Of a DNA stretch of 64,000 bases, positions 26,273 to 34,414 are shown piece after piece. The stretch covers positions 1,302,001 through 1,366,000 of the forward strand of contig NZ_CP151273.1 of the NCBI RefSeq assembly GCF_038237375.1, read 5' to 3'. The position numbers and the translations under genes were made by a program. Each line of letters opens with the position of its first letter. The first letter of the stretch is position 1. The notes beneath the pieces are model-generated. The model saw only the letters and a program-made list of their open reading frames with translations, was not told the origin of the DNA and did not search any database. Source of the DNA: Alcaligenes sp. SDU_A2 (GTDB lineage: Bacteria; Pseudomonadota; Gammaproteobacteria; Burkholderiales; Burkholderiaceae_B).

Positions 26273-27766
26273 CTAGCGGTCCTGATTCAGCAGGTATTGG
26301 ACCAGTAAGGGAACCGGACGACCCGTGGCACCCTTATCCTTGCCGCCGCGCCAGGCGGTGCCGGCTACATCGAGGTGTGCCCAGCGATAGGCTTTGGTAA
26401 AGCGTGCCAGAAAGCAAGCGGCTGTGACCGAACCGGCCGGTGGGCCGCCGATATTGGCGATGTCGGCAAAGTTAGAGCGCAACTGCTCTTGGTAGGCGTC
26501 TTCCAGCGGCATGCGCCAGGCGGTATCACCCGTCTGCTTGCCGGCCTGTTGCAGTTGGTCGGCCAATTCGTCGTCAGTCGAGAACAGGCCGCTGTTCACA
26601 TGGCCCAGGGCGACTACGCAAGCGCCGGTCAGGGTGGCGATATCGATGACGGCGGCGGGCTTGAAGCGTTCCACGTAGGTCAGCGCATCGCACAGCACCA
26701 GTCGGCCTTCTGCATCGGTATTCAGGATTTCGATGGTCTGGCCGGACATGCTGGTGACTACATCGCCGGGTTTGTTGGCGCGGCCGCTGGGCATGTTTTC
26801 ACAACTGGCCACCACACCGATGACCTCGCGATCCAGGTCCAGCTGAGCCACGGCACGCATGGTGCCCAGCACGCTGGCAGCGCCGCCCATGTCGTACTTC
26901 ATCTCGTCCATATTGGCGGCGGGCTTGATGGAAATGCCGCCCGAGTCAAACGTCAGGCCTTTGCCCACCAGCACGATAGGGCCGTCTTCGTGGACTTTTT
27001 TGCTGCTGGGCGTGTGGCGCAGCACGATGAAGGCAGGCGGCTCGTCCGAGCCACGGGCCACGGACAGGAAGGAACCCATCTTCAGAGCTTCGAGCTGCTT
27101 GCGCTCCAGCACGTCGACCTTCAGCGATTTGAACTCTTTGCTGAGCTGCTTGGCGGTCTGGGCTAGGTAGGTCGGCGTGCAGACGTTGCCGGGCAGATCG
27201 GCCAGCAAGCGGGCCAGATTGACGCCATTGCCCACGGCCTGGCCTTGCTCCAGCCCCGCCTTGGCCTCGCCAGCTTGGGTGCGTGCGGTCCAGAGCAGGA
27301 ATTTCTTGAGCTTTGGCGCGGGTTCGGGCTTGCTGAAGGTAGCGGTGTACCGATACAGAGCGCGGGTCACCGCCAGGGCGGCATCCTGGGCGCGGCTGCG
27401 CAGGGACGTGCCGGTGCAATCGACGCTGGCCAGAGCGGAAACCGCCTCCGGCAGCTCAGCCTGGATACAATAGTCGGCCAGGCACGCTTGCGCATCCGTA
27501 TGCGTGGCAGCTTTGTACTCCTCTTGAACGCCCAAGCCGATTAAAATGACCCGTTCGGCCTTGACGCCGGGCAGGTTGCGCAGCACCAGGTGGGTCTTGG
27601 GCTTGCCTTTGAACTCGGCCTTGACGGCAGCGCTGACGGCACCGTTGCTGGCGCGGTCGATCAATTCCGCTGCGGGACTCAGGATGCCCTGTGCAAAGAC
27701 ACCCACGCCCAGCGCGGCAGTCTTAATCTGGTGCAAAGAAGCGGATGTCTGTGTGCTAAATTCCAT
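26273..27766 (-). CDS. pepA: Cytosol aminopeptidase (leucyl aminopeptidase, M17)
   Basis: PepA is a two-metal aminopeptidase that, in E. coli, also binds DNA in Xer recombination and car regulation. The 497-residue protein has the NTDAEGRLVLCDAL signature, and VGKGLTFDSGGISIKPAANM with metal ligands Lys and Asp. Length is normal. It is divergent from lptF across a 54-base gap, as in many proteobacteria. Confidence 0.97.
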   Translation of the reverse strand: MEFSTQTSASLHQIKTAALGVGVFAQGILSPAAELIDRASNGAVSAAVKAEFKGKPKTHLVLRNLPGVKAERVILIGLGVQEEYKAATHTDAQACLADYCIQAELPEAVSALASVDCTGTSLRSRAQDAALAVTRALYRYTATFSKPEPAPKLKKFLLWTARTQAGEAKAGLEQGQAVGNGVNLARLLADLPGNVCTPTYLAQTAKQLSKEFKSLKVDVLERKQLEALKMGSFLSVARGSDEPPAFIVLRHTPSSKKVHEDGPIVLVGKGLTFDSGGISIKPAANMDEMKYDMGGAASVLGTMRAVAQLDLDREVIGVVASCENMPSGRANKPGDVVTSMSGQTIEILNTDAEGRLVLCDALTYVERFKPAAVIDIATLTGACVVALGHVNSGLFSTDDELADQLQQAGKQTGDTAWRMPLEDAYQEQLRSNFADIANIGGPPAGSVTAACFLARFTKAYRWAHLDVAGTAWRGGKDKGATGRPVPLLVQYLLNQDR

Positions 27767-27820
27767 TCAACTATCCTCAAGGTCGCAAATCTGATTGGCG
27801 ATTATCCCGCAAATTCTCTC

Positions 27821-28927
27821 ATGTCTCTATTCAAACGTTCTGCGGTCTCTGAAATACTAAGTCATGGCGGCGTGGTTTTGTCGACCTTGTTGATTGTCTG
27901 GCTGAGCGTGCTGTTGGTGCGTTTGCTGGGCGAAGCGGCCAATGGCTCCATTGGTCCGGATGTGGTGCTGGGTCTGGCTGCGTTCTCCAGTATCACGGCC
28001 TTACCCATTATTCTTGCCGTTTCCCTGTTCATTGCGGTGCTCACCACCGTCACCCGCAGCTTCCGCGATTCGGAAATGGTCGTGTGGTTTGCCAGCGGCC
28101 TGTCGCTCAAGGACTGGATTGCGCCGGTGTTGCGCTGCGCCATTCCGGTAGCGGTGCTGATTGCGTTGCTGACACTGGAGGCTTCGCCCTGGGCTTATCG
28201 GCAAATCGCCGAATACCGGCAGCGTTTCGAGCAGCGTTCGGACCTGAGCAAAGTCACGGCCGGACAGTTCATCGAGTCCGAAAATGGTGGGCGGGTATTC
28301 TATGCGGACTCGCCGCAGCAAGAGGGCGACGAGCTGGGTAATGTGATCGCGCGTGTCATCGAGCCCGAATGGGTCAGCATCGTGACGGCCGACAGCGCCC
28401 GCCTGCAGGATGATCCCAATGGGGATCGCTTTCTGGTGCTGAGCGACGGCCATCGTTACGACTTAAAGCCTGGGCAGGCCCAGTTTCGCGTGGTGGATTT
28501 CGAGAATTACGGTATTCGTCTGGAAAGCCGCGATAGCGGCAATACAGCGGAAACCATACGAGCCCGGGCCGAGCAGGAAATCAAGGCGCGCCAGACCACC
28601 TTGCTGTTCGGGGATGGCAACGCCGAAGCCTTGTCGCAAATCATGTGGCGCTTTGCTTTGCCGCTGGCGGCTTTGAATCTGGCCTTGCTGGCCATTCCGC
28701 TTGGGGCCGTCAACCCGCGCATGGGGCGTTCGGGCAATATCCTGATGGCCGGGCTGGTGGGGCTGCTGTACATGAACCTCATCAATTTGTCGCGTGGCTG
28801 GATAGGCCAGGGACAATTAAGGTTTGAAGTCGGCCTGTGGCTTGTACACGCCTTGTTCCTGGGCGTGATGGTTTTCATGATGTGGCGCAGGCTGCGCGTC
28901 AAGGCACCCAAGCCGCCTGCGGCTTGA
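27821..28927 (+). CDS. lptF: LPS export permease LptF
   Basis: LptF and LptG form the membrane part of the LptB2FG transporter that extracts LPS from the inner membrane. The 368-residue protein begins MSLFKRSAVSEILSHGGVVL, has TM segments at both ends (three near 15-120, three near 270-360) and a periplasmic jellyroll between. The frame extends upstream to 27590, but the ATG at 27821 gives the family start. Unlike the common arrangement, lptG does not follow. Confidence 0.94.
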   Translation: MSLFKRSAVSEILSHGGVVLSTLLIVWLSVLLVRLLGEAANGSIGPDVVLGLAAFSSITALPIILAVSLFIAVLTTVTRSFRDSEMVVWFASGLSLKDWIAPVLRCAIPVAVLIALLTLEASPWAYRQIAEYRQRFEQRSDLSKVTAGQFIESENGGRVFYADSPQQEGDELGNVIARVIEPEWVSIVTADSARLQDDPNGDRFLVLSDGHRYDLKPGQAQFRVVDFENYGIRLESRDSGNTAETIRARAEQEIKARQTTLLFGDGNAEALSQIMWRFALPLAALNLALLAIPLGAVNPRMGRSGNILMAGLVGLLYMNLINLSRGWIGQGQLRFEVGLWLVHALFLGVMVFMMWRRLRVKAPKPPAA

Positions 28928-28935
28928 CGGTTTTA

Positions 28936-28955
28936 AAGGGGCCTTAGGGCCCCTT
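28936..28955. terminator. Hairpin between lptF and a convergent regulator gene
   Basis: AAGGGGCC pairs with GGCCCCTT around a four-base loop nine bases after the lptF stop. The T-run is poor on the plus strand and TTTAAAA on the minus strand; it may serve both genes. Confidence 0.65.
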
Positions 28956-28983
28956 AGTCATTTCTAGATTGGATGTCGGGCGG

Positions 28984-29877
28984 TCAAGCCCCGTCCAGCA
29001 GGGCCTGGCGCTCTTGTACGGCGTGCTTCAGGTAGTGCCAGAGCCGGGTCAGGCTGGGATTATGGCGCTGCTCCTCGTGGCAGAACATCCAGAAGCGCCG
29101 CCGCAGTTCGATCTGTTCCGGCAGCACGCAGCGCAGACGTGGGTCGGTCTGCGCCAGAAAGCAGGGCAGCACGGCCAGCCCTTGCGCCTGGAGCGTGGCC
29201 TGGTACTGCGCGATGACGCTGGTACTGCGAAAGCGCACGGGGGCGCTGCGCACGATTTCTTCCAGATAGCGCAGGCTGTCGCTAAACAGCAAATCATCTA
29301 CATACGCAATAAAGCGGTGCTGCGACAGGTCCTGAATCTGCTCGATAGGCGGGTGGGCGCTCAGGTAGTCGGCGTGGGCGTACAAACGTAGATTGTAGTC
29401 CGCCAGTCGGGTGCACCAGTAGGGGCCGCGCTGGGGACGTTCCAGGGCGATGGCCAGATCAGCGTCGCGGCGCGACAGGCTAATAGGGCGGGGAACAGGC
29501 AGCAGCTCCAGGGTCAGGTCGGGATAGCAGGCCTGAAATTGGCTGAGCAAGGGCGTCAGCACATAGCTGCCAAACGCTTCGGTGCACCCCAGGCGCAGAG
29601 TTCCGGACAGAGGGCGTGCTTTGCCGGCCAGGGCATCGCGTGCCGCCAACAAACGGTTTTCGACCGGCTCCAGGCGTTGCTGCAGGTTTAGCCCATCGCT
29701 GGTCAGGCTGTAGCCGCTGACTGTTGATTTGTGAAACAGCCGCAGGCCCAGCTCCTGCTCCAGGGCCTGAATGCGGCGCGCGACGGTGCTGTGCTGAACA
29801 CCCAGACGCTGGGCTGCCAGGCTGATGCGTTGGCAACGGGCCACTTCCAGGAAGTAGCGCAGATTATCCCAGTCCAT
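28984..29877 (-). CDS. LysR-family transcriptional regulator, divergent from mmsA
   Basis: The 297-residue protein has the LysR winged-helix domain (MDWDNLRYFLEVARCQRISL, AAQRLGVQHSTVARRIQALE) and a substrate-binding domain. Divergent placement next to mmsA suggests that it controls this dehydrogenase gene, but the effector cannot be named. Two direct copies of TGTGCATTT lie in the shared upstream region. Confidence 0.9.
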   Translation of the reverse strand: MDWDNLRYFLEVARCQRISLAAQRLGVQHSTVARRIQALEQELGLRLFHKSTVSGYSLTSDGLNLQQRLEPVENRLLAARDALAGKARPLSGTLRLGCTEAFGSYVLTPLLSQFQACYPDLTLELLPVPRPISLSRRDADLAIALERPQRGPYWCTRLADYNLRLYAHADYLSAHPPIEQIQDLSQHRFIAYVDDLLFSDSLRYLEEIVRSAPVRFRSTSVIAQYQATLQAQGLAVLPCFLAQTDPRLRCVLPEQIELRRRFWMFCHEEQRHNPSLTRLWHYLKHAVQERQALLDGA

Positions 29878-29904
29878 GGTGCCGCCGCTCTGAAAGTATT
29901 GCTT

Positions 29905-29934
29905 TGTGCATTTATGCCCAGCCCCTGTGCATTT
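29905..29934. promoter_or_regulatory. Direct repeats, candidate LysR operator
   Basis: TGTGCATTT occurs at 29905-29913 and 29926-29934, 21 bases apart (two helical turns), in the gap between the LysR gene and mmsA. The first copy also lies in GCATTTATGC, a short inverted repeat. A regulator binding site is inferred. Confidence 0.4.
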
Positions 29935-30040
29935 TTCATCATGGTAAACAGTCCGGTGGCCTTCTACACTCGATAAGAACCCTCATACAAGGCCAAGCCG
30001 TTTGGGCAACAGCCATCCTATGCACAGACAGGAGACAACA

Positions 30041-31534
30041 ATGACAGAACCCGTTCGCGTACCTTTGCTGATCGATGGGCAGCACGTGCAGTCCGGCAGC
30101 ACCCACTGGGAAGATGTACTGGACCCGTCCAATCAGGAAGTCGTCGCGCGTGTCCCTTTTGCGACCCAGGCAGAACTGGAGATGGCTGTCGCCAGCGCCG
30201 CCAAGGCGTTCGAGAGCTGGCGTCATTCCAGTCAGGGCACGCGCATGCGCGTCATGCTTAATCTGCAGCGTCTGGTGCGCGAGCGCAGCAGCGAACTGGC
30301 CAAGGTGATTTCGCGCGAACACGGCAAAACCTTGCCGGATGCCGAAGGCGAAGTAGGGCGTGGCCTGGAAGTGATCGAGCATGCCTGCTCGATCGTGTCT
30401 TTGCAGTTGGGCGAATACGCGGAAAATGCGGCCAGCGGCATTGATGTCTACACCTTGATCCAGCCGCTGGGTGTCTGCGCGGGCGTGACGGCCTTTAACT
30501 TTCCCGTCATGTTGCCATGTTTCATGTTTCCGCTGGCGGTGGCCTGCGGAAACACGTTTGTGCTCAAACCATCCGAACAAGATCCTACATCCAGCCTGAT
30601 GCTGGCGGAAATGGCTCTGGAGGCGGGTTTGCCGCCCGGCGTGCTGAATGTGATACATGGCGGGGCCGACATTACCAATGCCCTGGTCACCCATCCCGAT
30701 GTCAAGGCAGTGTCTTTTATCGGCTCAACCGCCGTAGGCACGCAGTTGTATCGGCGCGCCACTGAAGCGGGCAAGCGTTGTCAGGCCATGATGGGAGCCA
30801 AGAACCATTGCATCGTCATGCCCGATGCCGATCGCGATGTGGCCTTGAATCAATTGTTGGGGGCGGCTTTTGGGGCTGCCGGGCAGCGCTGTATGGCAAT
30901 TTCGGTGGCTGTCATGGTGGGCGAGACCGGGCAGTGGATCGACGATCTGGCGCAACGGGCCCGTTCCCTGAAGGTCAATGTGGGCACAGACCGACAGGCT
31001 GATCTGGGGCCATTGGTGTCGCCGCGCGCGCGGCAGCGCGTCGAGGCCTTGATCGAGGCCGGAGTCCAGGAGGGAGCGAATCTGTTGTTGGATGGGCGCG
31101 GAGTGCAGGTGCCCGGATACGAGCAGGGCAACTTCGTGGGGCCGACCATCTTTAGCGATGTTCAGCCGCAGATGCGTATTTATCAAGAAGAGATTTTTGG
31201 ACCGGTTTTGTGTGTCGTGCAGGTGGATACCCTGGAGCAGGCGGTGCAATTCATCAACCGCAACCCTAATGGCAATGGGGTATCGATTTTTACCCAGGAC
31301 GGCGGCCATGCGCGCTACTTTCAGAACATGATCGATGTGGGCCAGATCGGTATCAATATCCCCATCCCGGTTCCTGTGGCCTGGTTCAGCTTTACCGGTT
31401 CGCGCGCCTCTAAATTGGGTGACCTGGGGCCCAACGGCAAGCAGGCCGTGCAGTTCTGGACGCAGGCCAAGACGGTGACTGCGCGCTGGCAGGCCCATGC
31501 CAATACTGTTAATACGACGATTACGATGAAGTAA
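30041..31534 (+). CDS. mmsA: CoA-acylating methylmalonate-semialdehyde dehydrogenase
   Basis: MmsA oxidises methylmalonate or malonate semialdehyde to propionyl- or acetyl-CoA, in valine, inositol or beta-alanine breakdown. The 497-residue ALDH-fold protein has catalytic Cys284 in GAAGQRCMAIS and the family-specific GAKNH where other ALDHs carry the general-base Glu. Motifs TAFNFPVMLPCFMFP and PVPVAWFSFTGSRAS are MmsA hallmarks. ATG at 30041 follows GGAG at 30031. No mmsB neighbour is present. Confidence 0.95.
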   Translation: MTEPVRVPLLIDGQHVQSGSTHWEDVLDPSNQEVVARVPFATQAELEMAVASAAKAFESWRHSSQGTRMRVMLNLQRLVRERSSELAKVISREHGKTLPDAEGEVGRGLEVIEHACSIVSLQLGEYAENAASGIDVYTLIQPLGVCAGVTAFNFPVMLPCFMFPLAVACGNTFVLKPSEQDPTSSLMLAEMALEAGLPPGVLNVIHGGADITNALVTHPDVKAVSFIGSTAVGTQLYRRATEAGKRCQAMMGAKNHCIVMPDADRDVALNQLLGAAFGAAGQRCMAISVAVMVGETGQWIDDLAQRARSLKVNVGTDRQADLGPLVSPRARQRVEALIEAGVQEGANLLLDGRGVQVPGYEQGNFVGPTIFSDVQPQMRIYQEEIFGPVLCVVQVDTLEQAVQFINRNPNGNGVSIFTQDGGHARYFQNMIDVGQIGINIPIPVPVAWFSFTGSRASKLGDLGPNGKQAVQFWTQAKTVTARWQAHANTVNTTITMK

Positions 31535-31589
31535 GTTGCGGACCTAAGCTTATTACTTTATATAATATATAAGGCTTGTCTTATTACAT

Positions 31590-31617
31590 ATAATAGCCTC
31601 GTACATGGGGCTATTAT
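31590..31617 (+). promoter_or_regulatory. Inverted repeat abutting the cysB start codon
   Basis: ATAATAGCC (31590-31598) and GGCTATTAT (31609-31617) form a perfect 9-base inverted repeat ending directly at the ATG. It may be an operator for autoregulation or an RNA hairpin over the start. The upstream 60 bases are very A+T rich with several TATAAT-like hexamers. Confidence 0.5.
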
Positions 31618-32565
31618 ATGAATCTACAGCAATTCCGATTTGTGCGTGAAACCATACGGCGCAACTTCAATCTGACTGAAGCGGCCCGTTCGCTCTACAC
31701 GTCCCAGCCTGGGGTGTCCAAAGCCATCATCGAGTTCGAGGATGAGCTGGGCATCAAGATCTTTGAGCGACATGGCAAGCGCATCAAGGGCCTGACCCGT
31801 CCGGGCGAGGCCGTTGCCGAAGTCATCGAGCGCATCATGCGTGAGGTCGATAACCTCAAACGCGTCAGCGACGATTTTGCGCGTCGTGATGAAGGTGCCC
31901 TAGTGATAGGTTGTACCCATGCGCAGGCGCGTTATCTGTTGCCCAAGGTCATTCCCGAGTTCCGCCGACGCTTTCCCAAGGTCCATATGTCCCTGGCGGA
32001 AGGCAATCCCACGGCCCTGGCCCAGATGGTGCTGCATGAGCAGGCCGATGTGGCGATTGCGACCGAAAGTCTGGCCCGCACTCCTGGGTTGGTGGCTTTG
32101 CCTGTGTACTCCTGGGAGCACACGGTCGTGGTGCGCCCGGATCATCCGCTGGCCGATTTGCCGTCTAACAAGCAGCTATCCATCAAGACCCTGGCCCAGT
32201 ATCCCATCGTTACCTACGACCATGCGTTTTCGGGACGTCGCTCGATTGACGAAGCCTTTGCTGCCGAAGGCATCACGCCTGATGTCGTGTTGGAAGCCAT
32301 TGATGCGGATGTCATCAAAACGTATGTGGATGTGGGGCTGGGCATAGGCATTATTGCCGGAGTGGCGTTTGATCCGCGTCGGGATAAAGGCCTGGTCGGG
32401 CTGTCGGCGGGGCATTTGTTCGGCACCCACCACACGCGGGTTGCGGTCAAATCTGGAGCGTTCCTGCGCGATTATATTTTTGTATTGCTGGAAATGCTGG
32501 CACCGGCGCTGACCCGGGACGTGGTGCAAAATGCCTTGGATGAAAGCCAGTCTATCGCTCCTTGA
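31618..32565 (+). CDS. cysB: CysB-type LysR regulator
   Basis: The 315-residue protein begins MNLQQFRFVRETIRRNFNLT and has EAARSLYTSQPGVSKAIIEF, the CysB/Cbl helix-turn-helix. The effector domain (IGCTHAQARYLLPKVIPEFR, HPLADLPSNKQLSIKTLAQY) also fits CysB. CysB activates sulfate assimilation and cysteine genes in response to N-acetylserine, the product derived from CysE activity. Cbl or another paralog cannot be excluded. No cys genes are adjacent. An inverted repeat touches the start codon. Confidence 0.9.
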   Translation: MNLQQFRFVRETIRRNFNLTEAARSLYTSQPGVSKAIIEFEDELGIKIFERHGKRIKGLTRPGEAVAEVIERIMREVDNLKRVSDDFARRDEGALVIGCTHAQARYLLPKVIPEFRRRFPKVHMSLAEGNPTALAQMVLHEQADVAIATESLARTPGLVALPVYSWEHTVVVRPDHPLADLPSNKQLSIKTLAQYPIVTYDHAFSGRRSIDEAFAAEGITPDVVLEAIDADVIKTYVDVGLGIGIIAGVAFDPRRDKGLVGLSAGHLFGTHHTRVAVKSGAFLRDYIFVLLEMLAPALTRDVVQNALDESQSIAP

Positions 32566-32725
32566 GCCGATTCTTTTGATCTATCGGGAGGCCGTTCGAG
32601 CCTCCCGCCTCGCCTGTAATACGGGTGTCCAGGATTGTTGTCTTCTCTTATCGCTCCCTCGATGTTGTTCGTGAAAAGGGCTTGATGTGTCTGCCCATAA
32701 AATTTGCAACAGACTATCATTGCAA

Positions 32726-32754
32726 TTGACTATGGTAATAAGAATTATTATCAT
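32726..32754 (+). promoter_or_regulatory. Promoter with embedded Fur box
   Basis: TTGACT (32726-32731) and TATCAT (32749-32754) are separated by exactly 17 bases. The 19 bases 32734-32752 match the classical Fur consensus at 15 of 19 positions by my count. The overlap with the promoter core is ideal for iron-dependent repression of the DUF2325 gene. Confidence 0.75.
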
Positions 32755-32785
32755 TAACTAACTTTCACACCTTGATGGAGTTCCC

Positions 32786-33121
32786 ATGTCGCAATTTGTC
32801 AGTGCTGTTGTTGTCGGGGCGGATCGCCTGGGCAACATCCCGGATCTGCTCAAGATTCACAACATCACCATCAAGCACCACATCAGCGGACGTGATCCGG
32901 CTCACCAGAAAAAAACATTGCAGTTGCCGTCAGGCACCGATCTGTTGATTTTGCTGACTGATTTCCTGGGCCACAATGTGATGAAGACATTTCGCACTGC
33001 TGCCCAGAAATCCGGCATTCAGGTACTGGCTTGTCGTCGCTCGGTCTGCAGCATGAAGCAGGCATTGGCACAGTGCGGCTATTGCGAATCCTGCCCGCTG
33101 AACAAGGCCAAGGCCCACTAG
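32786..33121 (+). CDS. DUF2325 family protein
   Basis: The 111-residue protein shows the DUF2325 pattern: VVVGADRLGNIPDLLKIHNI, then HHISGRDPAHQKKT, LLILLTDFLGHNVMKTFRTA and a Cys-rich end (CRRSVCSMKQALAQCGYCES). Five cysteines in the last 30 residues suggest metal or redox sensitivity. The biochemical role of the family is not known to me. A Fur-box promoter lies just upstream and a strong terminator follows, so it is a single iron-responsive gene by inference. Confidence 0.85.
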   Translation: MSQFVSAVVVGADRLGNIPDLLKIHNITIKHHISGRDPAHQKKTLQLPSGTDLLILLTDFLGHNVMKTFRTAAQKSGIQVLACRRSVCSMKQALAQCGYCESCPLNKAKAH

Positions 33122-33184
33122 GCACCGCGATCGGCCATGTCTCATGCCGTGGCATCGATGGGATTTTAAGGCGCTGAAAAAAAG

Positions 33185-33216
33185 AACCGTTGCACCAGCG
33201 ATGCAGCGGTTTTTTT
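33185..33216 (+). terminator. Rho-independent terminator of DUF2325 gene
   Basis: AACCGTTGCA and TGCAGCGGTT form a 10-pair stem (one G-T pair) with a seven-base loop, followed by a run of T. Confidence 0.9.
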
Positions 33217-33322
33217 ATTGGGCGGGCCATAGGGGCACACAGCGAATCGCAACAGAGGCAGGCCCACGAGGGGCAATCTGTGTTTCGGGTGTAGAGCGTG
33301 TGGCAGGGAAGGCCGATCAGGC

Positions 33323-33352
33323 AAAAAAACAGCGCCTTGAAGGCGCTGTTTT
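33323..33352 (-). terminator. Terminator of the NlpC/P60 gene, probably bidirectional
   Basis: ACAGCGCCTT and AAGGCGCTGT arms are preceded by seven A and followed by four T on the plus strand. On the minus strand this gives a long T-run 18 bases after the lipoprotein gene's stop. Confidence 0.85.
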
Positions 33353-33369
33353 ATCTTGCACAGGCACCC

Positions 33370-34077
33370 TTACTTGACGCTGCGCAGACGGGTGCCGGTA
33401 TCGGTTTGGGCGGCGGCCAGCCTGCGGGCACCGTTATAGCGTTTTTTCCAATAGGTGGTCTGCATGTTTTCTACACGCACTACCGAGCCACTGCGGGGAG
33501 CATGCACGAATTTGTCATCGCCCAGGTAGATGCCTACATGCGAATAGCGTGCGCCACGGGTATTGAAAAAGACCAGATCACCCTTGCGCAATTCGCTGCG
33601 GTTGACCGATATGCCTTGTTTGGCAATGTCTTTGGATTGGCGTGGCAGCTTTAGCCCCAGGGACTTTTCGGCTGCGTAGGAGACCAGGCCGCTGCAGTCA
33701 AAGCCGGTGCTGGGGGCATCGCCGCCAAAGCTGTATTTGACGCCCAGGAAGGAAAGAGCGGTGGATGCCATGCCGGGAGTATGACCGCCACGAGCCGATT
33801 CGCGGGCTTCGCCGCGATTTTGACGGCGTTCGCTGCTGTAGGCGATATTGATATCGTTGCGGGCGCGGTTGGCCAGATAGGCACCCAGCGGATCGGATTC
33901 GGTCTGGAAATCGTAGTCGGCGTAGTATTCGTCGTCGAGCTGTTGTTGCGAACTGGCTTGTTGCGTGCCGGTGGTGGCGCAACCAGTCAAGGCAAGCGCG
34001 GCTGCAATAAGTAGGTATTTAACGCTACGATAGCCAGATTGCAGAAGCGCTGGCGGATTCAGGTAATGTGGCGGCAT
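33370..34077 (-). CDS. NlpC/P60 family lipoprotein, cell-wall peptidase
   Basis: The 235-residue protein has a lipoprotein signal with LALTGC (lipidated Cys33), a low-complexity linker (QQASSQQQLDDEYY), and an NlpC/P60 domain with Cys128 (FDCSGLVSY), His180 (YSHVGIYLG) and His192 (FVHAPRSG). Such enzymes cleave D-glutamyl-meso-diaminopimelate bonds in peptidoglycan stem peptides. It resembles the Spr/MepS group. Start at residue 1 or at a later codon near residue 19 would both keep the signal peptide. Confidence 0.9.
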   Translation of the reverse strand: MPPHYLNPPALLQSGYRSVKYLLIAAALALTGCATTGTQQASSQQQLDDEYYADYDFQTESDPLGAYLANRARNDINIAYSSERRQNRGEARESARGGHTPGMASTALSFLGVKYSFGGDAPSTGFDCSGLVSYAAEKSLGLKLPRQSKDIAKQGISVNRSELRKGDLVFFNTRGARYSHVGIYLGDDKFVHAPRSGSVVRVENMQTTYWKKRYNGARRLAAAQTDTGTRLRSVK

Positions 34078-34414
34078 GACCGAGGCTTTTTTAAGGACTT
34101 GGTGGGTAGCAGCACAACCTTGATGCCTATTTTCGCTGAACTTAGCAGCAATTGATGGGTATCAGGGCTGTAAGTATGGCTAAAAGCGCATACCTTGCCG
34201 AACGTTGCTCTACTTCAATGGTAAGGCAGTGTACCGGAGGAAAATCCCATCGTAAAGCTTTGAAAAGCTCAAATTCTCTACTGAATCATACTGTTTCAAA
34301 GTATGTATATAGGCCAAATGGTGAGTGCAAGTGTTGTTGTCATGTGCTTGTCATTGGATATGTGGAAGATGCGCTGGTTTTGATGTTTTTTAATGACAAT
34401 TAAGGATGCTTTGC
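34078..34414. other. A+T-rich intergenic region without clear gene
   Basis: This 337-base gap between divergent genes has lower G+C than the surroundings. A frame of 83 codons at 34152-34403 exists, but its residue composition (Cys- and Ser-rich, no family) and lack of ribosome binding site argue against a gene. Promoters for both flanking genes must lie here; I cannot fix them. Confidence 0.5.

Noticed and set aside
34152-34403. 83-codon frame upstream of the UMF1 permease
   Set aside because: No ribosome binding site, no family pattern, Ser/Cys-rich composition in an A+T-rich gap.
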